A stretch of 64,000 nt of DNA, taken from the NCBI RefSeq assembly GCF_014837015.1, contig NZ_JACSPT010000018.1, positions 1 to 64,000 on the forward strand. The letters run 5' to 3'. The position numbers and the translations under genes are program-made. This document shows, piece by piece, positions 57,691 through 64,000 of the stretch; position 1 is the first letter of the stretch; every line of letters starts with the position of its first letter. The DNA is from Acinetobacter pecorum. Its GTDB lineage: Bacteria; Pseudomonadota; Gammaproteobacteria; Pseudomonadales; Moraxellaceae. Under the pieces are notes generated by a model that was not told the origin of the DNA, made no database searches, and worked only from the letters and a program-made list of their open reading frames with translations.

Positions 57691-59025
57691 TTAAGCGCTG
57701 GCTTTGATCTTGGGGAATCTAAATGCAATCGCCGCAATCGCAAAAATGGCCAGAATCCAGCAATAGTACACACCACCAATCAGTTCAACCGGTGAGATTT
57801 TTGCAATAGAACAGGCCAGTAGTAACTGTGCGCCATAGGGAATCAACCCTTGCACCACACAGGAGAAAATATCCATCAGTGCCGCAGAACGCTTGGGATC
57901 TACACCGTATTCTTTGGCAACTTCACGTGCCATATCTCCAGACAGAATAATCGCCACGGTATTATTGGCCACAAAAATATTCGAAAATACTACCAAGAAG
58001 CTGATCCCGATTTCGCCAGCACGTTGCTGACCGACTTTAAACAGACGGGTCAGGCTATAAATACGCTCGATCAGCCAGCGTAAACCGCCTTCACGTTGCA
58101 TGATCGCCGACAGGCCACCCAGGAACATGGACAATAATGCCACTTCAAACATGCCGACAAAGCCATCATAAATTGAAGTATTCAGTTTGAGCAGATCAAA
58201 TTCAGCTGTGGCAAACAGGCCAAACAAGCCGGAAAGTAGTACCCCAATGGTCAGCACAGCCAGAACGTGTAAACGGCTAAAGGCTAAAATAAATACGGCG
58301 ATATAAGGTAAGACCAGAAGCCAGTTGAAGTCCTTGTATTCCACTGCATTGCTACTACCGCTACTCAACACGTAAATCAAAATAGTCACGATTGAGGCAG
58401 GAACCGCAATCCAGACATTGACTCTGAATTTGTCACGCAGTTGTACGCCCTGACTGGTCGTTGCAGCAATGGTGGTATCCGAGATCATTGAAAGATTGTC
58501 ACCGAACATGGCACCACCAACGACCGCACCAACCGCATAAACTACATTGATCTCGGTGACCTCGGCAAATCCAAAAGCGATCGGCGCACAGGCTGCAATG
58601 GTGCCCATGGAGGTACCCATAGCCGTGGCAATAAAGGCCGAGATCACAAACAGCATCGGCAGAATAAATGTGGGTGGAATCACCGACAAGCCCATCTGCA
58701 CAGTGGCATCCACACTGCCAATGGCACTACTGACGCTGGCAAAGGCACCGGCCAGCATAAACACCATAAACATCAGGATTAAGTTCGGATGACTGGCACC
58801 TCTGATGAATTCCTCAATGCCTTGGTTAAGTTTACCGCGATACACTAATGCAGCCAAGATAATCGCAGGCAGGGCAGCCACAGGCGCTTTCACCTGATAG
58901 AACGCGAACTCGGTTCCGATCAGGGAATGATAGATTCCGCTACCCAAAAATATGGTTAAAAATACAATAAGCGGCAGCAGTGCAATGGCGCGTGCCTGCA
59001 CTGTCGCCTCAGAATCAGTCTGCAT
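57691..59025 (-). CDS. Na+/H+ antiporter, NhaC family
   Basis: 444 residues with about 11 membrane helices and a charged-poor sequence. The N terminus ALLPLIVFLTIFLGSGIYHSL and the motif GTSMGTIAACAPIAFGF together with VGGAMFGDNLSMISDTTIAAT are typical of the NhaC superfamily. The latter motif holds the acidic ion-binding residues. Members exchange Na+ for H+, or transport amino or organic acids, so the substrate is not certain. It is a single gene. Confidence 0.85.
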   Translation of the reverse strand: MQTDSEATVQARAIALLPLIVFLTIFLGSGIYHSLIGTEFAFYQVKAPVAALPAIILAALVYRGKLNQGIEEFIRGASHPNLILMFMVFMLAGAFASVSSAIGSVDATVQMGLSVIPPTFILPMLFVISAFIATAMGTSMGTIAACAPIAFGFAEVTEINVVYAVGAVVGGAMFGDNLSMISDTTIAATTSQGVQLRDKFRVNVWIAVPASIVTILIYVLSSGSSNAVEYKDFNWLLVLPYIAVFILAFSRLHVLAVLTIGVLLSGLFGLFATAEFDLLKLNTSIYDGFVGMFEVALLSMFLGGLSAIMQREGGLRWLIERIYSLTRLFKVGQQRAGEIGISFLVVFSNIFVANNTVAIILSGDMAREVAKEYGVDPKRSAALMDIFSCVVQGLIPYGAQLLLACSIAKISPVELIGGVYYCWILAIFAIAAIAFRFPKIKASA

Positions 59026-59390
59026 AGGAGATAAAAAAGTAAGAGAATAGGACTAGTATAAAGCAGGTTTTGCAATTTCAGAAAACTTTATATGAATGCG
59101 CTAACATCTGCATTTTTATTAATTTTTATATGATAAAAATAAGTTTATCTAAATATTCAAGATTTTAGGTAATAGCAAAATTAGGCATCTTTGATCATTG
59201 TGAAAAAAATCAAAATAATCGTAAATAGACCCTTCCGAATTGTTTTGAAATCTTCGCACAGGAAATGAAGTACTCGAGGTCGGTATCGCAGACTGTTCAT
59301 TGGACAAAAAATAGCGTTACAATGCGATGTCTTGTATTTCTACATAGTCAATGCCTCAAGTTTGAAACACGTTAAGGAAAATATCACCCT
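59026..59390. other. Upstream region of the trpA operon
   Basis: 365 bases without a gene between divergent nhaC and trpA. A TACAAT (59318-59323) about 70 bases before trpA with TTCATT 16 bases upstream could be the trpA promoter. I see no Trp leader peptide or attenuator and no TrpI-type operator that I can place. Confidence 0.4.
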
Positions 59391-60194
59391 ATGTCACGTT
59401 TAGCCGCCCGATTTGCACAACTTAAATCTCAACAGCGTAAAGCTTTAGTTTCTTATGTAATGGCTGGTGATCCGCATCCAGAAATTACGGTGCCTTTGTT
59501 GCATGAGATGGTGGATGCGGGTGTCGACGTGATTGAGCTGGGACTTCCTTTCTCAGACCCGATGGCAGATGGACCGGTGATTGCGCTAGCTGCTGAACGT
59601 GCTCTGGCTGGTGGGACCAATACACTGGATGCACTGCATATGGTGAAAGAATTTCGCTTGAAAGACCGCGAAACACCAGTGGTGCTGATGGGTTATCTGA
59701 ATCCGGTTGAAGTAATTGGCTATGAAAAGTTTGTGGCTTATGCCTATGAATGTGGAGTAGACGGCGTACTGCTGGTGGACTTACCGCCAGAAGAAGCAAA
59801 AAGTCTGGGTGAAGTACTGGAAAAATATGACATGGATCAGATTTTCCTGCTGGCACCAACTTCAACCGATGCACGTATTCAACATGTAGCAAAACAGGCC
59901 AGCGGCTTTATTTACTATGTGTCACTGAAAGGCGTGACTGGTGCAGCAACTTTAGATGTTTCTGAAGCTGCTGCACGCATTCAAAAGATTAAAGCTGTGA
60001 CTGATGTTCCTGTAGGCGTAGGTTTCGGTATCAGTGATGCTGCATCTGCGAAAGCGATGGGTGTTGCTGCCGATGCAGTTATTGTGGGTAGTGCGTTTGT
60101 AAAGCAGTTTGCAACGCTCGCACCAGAACAAGCCGTTATTGCAACGGTGAATAAAGTCAAGGAGCTTCGAGCAGCGCTCGATGAGTTAGTATGA
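59391..60194 (+). CDS. trpA: Tryptophan synthase alpha subunit
   Basis: 267 residues. The TIM barrel has the catalytic Glu in VIELGLPFSDPMADGPVI, then the loop-2 Asp in that same segment, VLLVDLPPEEA, YYVSLKGVTGA and GVGFGISDAASAKAM. It cleaves indole-3-glycerol phosphate and passes indole to TrpB. No trpB gene is present upstream, where nhaC is divergent, so the partner lies elsewhere. Its stop overlaps the accD start as ATGA. AAGGAAA lies about 12 bases before the ATG. Confidence 0.96.
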   Translation: MSRLAARFAQLKSQQRKALVSYVMAGDPHPEITVPLLHEMVDAGVDVIELGLPFSDPMADGPVIALAAERALAGGTNTLDALHMVKEFRLKDRETPVVLMGYLNPVEVIGYEKFVAYAYECGVDGVLLVDLPPEEAKSLGEVLEKYDMDQIFLLAPTSTDARIQHVAKQASGFIYYVSLKGVTGAATLDVSEAAARIQKIKAVTDVPVGVGFGISDAASAKAMGVAADAVIVGSAFVKQFATLAPEQAVIATVNKVKELRAALDELV

Positions 60195-61087
60195 GTCAAC
60201 AACTGAAATCAGGCAAAATTCTGAGCCCATCGACCCCATGGACGGAGCGCACTGTTCCGGGCATTCAGGTACCCGATGAGCAAACGGCATATAAAGCGAC
60301 ATTTACCGAGCCTACGATTGAGTGCCCTGAATGTCATGCATTGGTGACCCGTACTGCCATGTCATTCAATGCCTATGTCTGTCCGCAATGTGATGAACAT
60401 TTGCGTATGAAAGCCCGTGAGCGTCTGAACTGGTTCTTTGACCAGGTACAAACAGAGCTGGGTCAGGAATTTGTAGCCAAAGATCCACTGAAATTTGTCG
60501 ATAGCAAAGCCTATCCAGACCGTATGGCTGAAGCGCAAAAGAAAACCGGTGAAACTGAAGCACTGGTCGTGATTCAAGGTTTGCTGAAAGGCGTACCGAT
60601 GATTGCCTGTGCGTTTGAATTCGACTTCATGGGCGGTTCGATGGGTACAGTAGTGGGTGACCGCTTTGTTCAGGCGGCAGAACGTGCGATTGAAACCCGT
60701 CAGCCCCTGATCTGTTTTGCTGCTTCTGGTGGTGCACGTATGCAGGAAGGCATGTTGTCCCTGATGCAAATGGCGCGTACTTCGGCTGCAATCCAGCGTT
60801 TAAAAGAAGCAGGTCTGCCTTATGTGGTCGTACTGACTCATCCGGTATACGGTGGTGTAACTGCTTCATTGGCAATGCTGGGTGATGTACATCTTGCCGA
60901 ACCGAAAGCGATGATTGGCTTTGCCGGTAAACGTGTAATCGAACAGACCGTACGTGAAAAACTGGAAGAGCCGTTCCAGCGCGCGGAATATTTGCTTGAT
61001 CATGGGGTAATCGATCAGATTGTTCACCGTCATGCATTACGTGATACAGTTTATCGTATCGTTACGAAGTTGATGAATTTGCATTGA
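60191..61087 (+). CDS. accD: Acetyl-CoA carboxylase carboxyltransferase beta subunit
   Basis: 298 residues. An N-terminal zinc ribbon has C-P-E-C near residue 40 and C-P-Q-C near residue 62, followed by the carboxyltransferase core with FDFMGGSMGTVVG, ASGGARMQEGMLSLMQMA, HPVYGGVTASLAMLGDV and IGFAGKRVIEQTVRE. It forms malonyl-CoA with AccA. It overlaps trpA by 4 bases and folC by 4 bases (TTGA), so translation is coupled. Confidence 0.97.
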   Translation: MSQQLKSGKILSPSTPWTERTVPGIQVPDEQTAYKATFTEPTIECPECHALVTRTAMSFNAYVCPQCDEHLRMKARERLNWFFDQVQTELGQEFVAKDPLKFVDSKAYPDRMAEAQKKTGETEALVVIQGLLKGVPMIACAFEFDFMGGSMGTVVGDRFVQAAERAIETRQPLICFAASGGARMQEGMLSLMQMARTSAAIQRLKEAGLPYVVVLTHPVYGGVTASLAMLGDVHLAEPKAMIGFAGKRVIEQTVREKLEEPFQRAEYLLDHGVIDQIVHRHALRDTVYRIVTKLMNLH

Positions 61088-62367
61088 ACACAGCACCATT
61101 AGCAACAGATTCTTTAAACACATGGCTCGATTATTGGAGCCATGTTCACGTTACGGGTATTGATTTAGGTCTGGAGCGCGTTATTCCGGTGGCTGAAAAG
61201 CTGGGCGTGACATCTCCAGAGGCCAAAGTGCTGACAGTGGCAGGAACCAATGGGAAGGGTTCAACCACTACCACACTGGCCGCGATTCTGAATGCACAAG
61301 GCTTCAAGGTCGGGTTGTATCAATCTCCGCATGTGTATCGCTTTAATGAACGCGTTAAATTACGCGGCATTGAGGTGGAAGATCAGTTGCTGATTGATGC
61401 TTTTGTTCAGGTCGATCAAGCTCGTCGCGAATGCGGTTTGAGCCTATCTTTCTTTGAAGCCACCACACTGGCCGCTTTTGTGATTTTTAAAGATCAAGGC
61501 TGTGATGTCTGGGTGCTGGAAGTTGGCTTAGGCGGCCGTCTGGATGTGGTCAATGTGGTCAATCCGGATGTTGCGGTGATTACCAATATTGGTCTGGATC
61601 ATACTGACTGGCTTGGTGACACCATCGAGAAAATTGCTTTTGAAAAGGCCGGAATTATTCGCCCGGATATTCCCGTGGTGTTTGGTGGACAACAACAGAT
61701 CCCGCAAGCCATTCTGGATAAAGCTCACGAATGTAATGCTCCCTTGTATGCCATCAACCGGGATTATTTTTATGAAGCGTTTGAAGATGGCCAAAGCTGG
61801 GCTTTTGCTTCATCGGGTACCACCTTAAAACTCCCAACAGGATCGCTGGCGCTGGATAATATTTCTACCGCCGTGGCCGCCATTCTGCTGAGCGGATTAA
61901 ATGTCAGCCAGCAGGCAATTGCGCAAGGCATTCAAACGGCAAAATTGCCGGGACGGTTTGAAATCCGTCAAATCCAGAATAAAACCGTGATTTTTGATGC
62001 CGGACATAACCCGCATGGGGTCGAATTTCTGCTGAAACAGTTGCGAGATTATTTAAATTACAATCAAAAATATAATGAAGTTATTTGCGTATTTTCAATG
62101 CTGGCAGATAAAGATATAAATTCTGTCGCCAAGTTATTGAAAGACACAGTTCAATTGTGGAAAATTGCACCATTATCCGTTCCGCGTGCGGCAGAGGTCA
62201 CAGTTTTGGCTGATGCTTTAAGCGGTGAGGCGGTAGAACAATTTGACAATGTAAAATTAGCTTTTAAATCAGCACTGGATCAAACAGATAATAATCAGCT
62301 GATTTTGGTATGTGGATCATTTCATACCTTAGAAGCGGTATGGGAGTATTTGGAAGAATGTCAATGA
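61084..62367 (+). CDS. folC: Bifunctional folylpolyglutamate/dihydrofolate synthase FolC
   Basis: 427 residues. The start is TTG at 61084, overlapping the accD stop as TTGA; it gives the family N terminus with SLNTWLDYWSHVHVTGIDLG and no ATG lies near enough. The Mur-ligase P loop is VAGTNGKGSTTTTLA, followed by LYQSPHVYRFNERV, EVGLGGRLDVVN and ITNIGLDHTDWLGDTI. It adds glutamate to dihydropteroate and folates. Its end overlaps the SPOR gene by four bases (ATGA). Confidence 0.96.
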   Translation: MNTAPLATDSLNTWLDYWSHVHVTGIDLGLERVIPVAEKLGVTSPEAKVLTVAGTNGKGSTTTTLAAILNAQGFKVGLYQSPHVYRFNERVKLRGIEVEDQLLIDAFVQVDQARRECGLSLSFFEATTLAAFVIFKDQGCDVWVLEVGLGGRLDVVNVVNPDVAVITNIGLDHTDWLGDTIEKIAFEKAGIIRPDIPVVFGGQQQIPQAILDKAHECNAPLYAINRDYFYEAFEDGQSWAFASSGTTLKLPTGSLALDNISTAVAAILLSGLNVSQQAIAQGIQTAKLPGRFEIRQIQNKTVIFDAGHNPHGVEFLLKQLRDYLNYNQKYNEVICVFSMLADKDINSVAKLLKDTVQLWKIAPLSVPRAAEVTVLADALSGEAVEQFDNVKLAFKSALDQTDNNQLILVCGSFHTLEAVWEYLEECQ

Positions 62368-63380
62368 ATAACAAACAGCGCTGGATGGGCGGTGTTGTTT
62401 TACTCGGTGGTGGTGTTTTATTGGCAGCATTACTCCTGAAAGGCCAAGATGAAATCAATCATGACCGTCAGCAAAATCCGGCCCAGGCTGCGGAAGTCGA
62501 AAATAAAGAATCAGGCAATCATTCACTCGGTTCTTTGACGGTCGATGTGGAAACAGAAAAACGCTTACTTGAACAGCAACGCCGTGATCGCGAAAAAGCA
62601 GTTGCAGAACAGGAGGCGCGTGCGGCCGAGTTTTTAGCGATGCAACAGCAGGCTGAGGCAGATGCTGCGCGTAAAGCTGCAGAAGAATATGCTGCACTGA
62701 ATGCACACCGTATGGGACAGCAAAGTTCCGATAATATTCCGCCAGAACTGGTGGAAGACGAACAGGCCAAGCAGAAACGTCTGGCTGAAGAAAAAGCACT
62801 ACAAGAAAAAAAGTTAGCCCAGCAGCAGCTGGACCAACAAAAAGCCAATAGTTCTACTGATGCAGCCAAGAAAGAAGCAGAGCGTAAAGCGGCTGAAAGT
62901 AAAGCTGTAGAAGAAAAACGCAAATTAGAGCAGCAGCAAAAAGCCGAAGCAGAACGTAAGGCGGCTGAAGCAAAACGTAAAGCCGAGGAAGAGCGTAAAG
63001 CGACTGAAAAGAAAGAAGCTGAACGTAAAGCCGCCGAGGAAAAACGTAAAGCCGACGAAAAGCGTAAAGCTGAAGAAGCCAAGAAGAAAGCAGAAGCTGA
63101 ACAGGCACGTAAACTTCTGGAAGGAGAAGAGGACAAGCAATGGATGGTGCAGGTGGCACTGGCTGCGAATGAAGCCAATGCAGATGCGGTGGCAGCCAAG
63201 CTGCGTGCCAAAGGCTATAAGGTCACCAAAAGTCCTACTTCTAAAGGTATACGTATCATGGTTGGACCCTCTAAAGACCGTGATACTGCAGACGCACTCC
63301 GCAAGAAAATCACGTCTGATGCCAGCCTGAATATGAAATCAGCTTGGGTCAATGACTGGGTGCCACTAGATAAGCGTTAA
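62364..63380 (+). CDS. SPOR-domain cell-division protein, DedD-like
   Basis: 338 residues from the ATG at 62364, which overlaps the folC stop (ATGA) and has GGAAG seven bases upstream; longer in-frame starts lie inside folC. One membrane helix (about 8-26, WMGGVVLLGGGVLLAALLL) is followed by a long helical linker rich in Lys, Ala and Glu (about 55-255; repeated RKAAE/RKAEE words) that resembles TolA, then a C-terminal SPOR domain (about 260-335, WMVQVALAANEANADAVAAK). It should bind denuded peptidoglycan at the septum. Enterobacterial dedD is also next to folC. Confidence 0.85.
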   Translation: MNNKQRWMGGVVLLGGGVLLAALLLKGQDEINHDRQQNPAQAAEVENKESGNHSLGSLTVDVETEKRLLEQQRRDREKAVAEQEARAAEFLAMQQQAEADAARKAAEEYAALNAHRMGQQSSDNIPPELVEDEQAKQKRLAEEKALQEKKLAQQQLDQQKANSSTDAAKKEAERKAAESKAVEEKRKLEQQQKAEAERKAAEAKRKAEEERKATEKKEAERKAAEEKRKADEKRKAEEAKKKAEAEQARKLLEGEEDKQWMVQVALAANEANADAVAAKLRAKGYKVTKSPTSKGIRIMVGPSKDRDTADALRKKITSDASLNMKSAWVNDWVPLDKR

Positions 63381-63985
63381 TTATTTTGGTTAGTCGAAAT
63401 TTCTGTAGATGGATTTGCGAGCTGTTCGCGAATCCATTTTACATTTTCAGGCGTGAATAACTTTTCGATATTCCGCCAAATTGTATGAAAGCCATAACCG
63501 CCATGTTTCATTTCCTGTAGCGCCTGCTCAGCCGGCCAATGTTCAAAAATAATCCGGTACATGGCGACACTGGCACCGGTACGGTCTGAACCGTGATAAC
63601 AATGCAGTAAAACTTTTTGGTTGTTTTGTTGTGCTTGCTGGATCAGTAGCATAACTTCCAATAAATCTTCTCGATCAATTGCCCAGGTATGTATGGGTAC
63701 ATGATGCAGCTGAAAGTTTTCATTGCTCAAAACAAAGCTGTCTTTATCCCGCGAACGTAAATTAATAACCACATCGATATGATGTTGCTTTAAATAGGGA
63801 ACGAGTTCGGATGAAGGCTGTTCACTACGATAGACAAAATTACTGATTTGATGAAAATTATAATCCTGATGAATTGCCTTTCCCCAATGCTGAGGACGTT
63901 CATGCGCAGGCAGGGCGGGCGTGGTCACACAACCTGTGGTCAGGAGGTAGCCACTTATCATGATTGGAAATATACAGATTTTCAT
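63377..63985 (-). CDS. Lipoprotein with dual-specificity/tyrosine phosphatase-like domain
   Basis: 202 residues. A signal with lipobox TTGC gives predicted acylation at Cys19, so the enzyme would be in the periplasm. The catalytic loop is LLHCYHGSDRTG, a true C-x5-R phosphatase motif, with a preceding VVINLRSRDKDSF segment and an Asp in HTWAIDRED as possible general acid. Substrates are unknown; it could act on phospholipid or sugar phosphates rather than proteins. Its stop overlaps the convergent SPOR gene stop (TTAA). It starts about 15 bases inside the window edge, but the ATG and signal sequence are complete. Confidence 0.82.
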   Translation of the reverse strand: MKICIFPIMISGYLLTTGCVTTPALPAHERPQHWGKAIHQDYNFHQISNFVYRSEQPSSELVPYLKQHHIDVVINLRSRDKDSFVLSNENFQLHHVPIHTWAIDREDLLEVMLLIQQAQQNNQKVLLHCYHGSDRTGASVAMYRIIFEHWPAEQALQEMKHGGYGFHTIWRNIEKLFTPENVKWIREQLANPSTEISTNQNN

Positions 63986-64000
63986 ACAAACCCTGATTGT

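Noticed and set aside
62519..63211. Long antisense frame (230 residues) opposite the SPOR gene
   Set aside because: It is rich in Ser/Ala/Cys and mirrors the repetitive Lys/Ala/Glu coding sequence on the other strand, a known artefact of low-complexity genes.

Overview
The window looks like chromosomal DNA of a gammaproteobacterium of the genus Acinetobacter (order Pseudomonadales). The evidence is the 5S rRNA sequence, the moderate A+T bias, the split three-gene transhydrogenase (pntAa-pntAb-pntB), the monomeric isocitrate dehydrogenase, the cysM/rlmD/relA order beside a GacS/BarA kinase, and the trpA-accD-folC-SPOR operon. I cannot resolve the species. Almost all of it is conserved core genome. 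I see no prophage, integrase, complete insertion sequence or CRISPR array.

Layout. 1-150: end of an rRNA operon (5S and terminator). 0.3-7.2 kb: a lipoamide-dehydrogenase-like flavoprotein, a 1476-residue Ig-repeat surface lipoprotein, and a three-gene overlapping cassette (cytoplasmic DUF442, periplasmic DUF442, and a 34-residue lipoprotein). 7.3-19.9 kb: housekeeping genes, including trxC, two hotdog-fold proteins, yajQ, a rhodanese, mnmC, the yciI/yciB/rnm group, a bestrophin-like channel, radC, coaBC and dusA. 20.4-27.5 kb: the most accessory part. It holds an aspartate decarboxylase and aspartate:alanine antiporter pair, a very A+T-rich gap, a HEPN-family gene with an altered active motif, an MFS transporter and a 1-kb gap. 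27.5-36.6 kb: pnt operon, rsfS, hyi-glxR, a crotonase and the GacS/BarA kinase. 37.0-43.2 kb: cysM, a PolB-like exonuclease, rlmD, relA and a LexA/CI-like regulator that has lost its protease residues. 43.3-50.7 kb: queA-(membrane protein-lemA)-tgt-yajC-secD-secF on the minus strand. 50.8-59.0 kb: tRNA-Leu(CAA), icd, DUF1543, DUF2804, a divergent AraC regulator and metal-hydrolase pair, and an NhaC antiporter. 59.4-64 kb: trpA-accD-folC-SPOR, each overlapping the next by 4 nt, then a secreted dual-specificity phosphatase-like lipoprotein.

How the genes work together. AspD and AspT form a known energy cycle: aspartate enters, is decarboxylated with uptake of a cytoplasmic proton, and alanine leaves. 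PntAaAbB couples proton flow to NADPH formation, and NADP-dependent Icd also supplies NADPH. RelA and GacS/BarA are global stress and regulatory switches. QueA/Tgt (queuosine), MnmC, DusA and RlmD modify tRNA or rRNA. SecDF-YajC drives protein export.

The observations most worth a second look are the paralogous DUF442 cassette with identical 8-nt overlaps, the AspD/AspT pair beside an A+T-rich gap, the HEPN protein with His-His in place of Arg-Asn, the protease-dead S24 regulator, the hairpin between yajC and secD, and the palindrome just upstream of pntAa. I did not find a clearly new multi-gene system. The DUF442 cassette is the best candidate.
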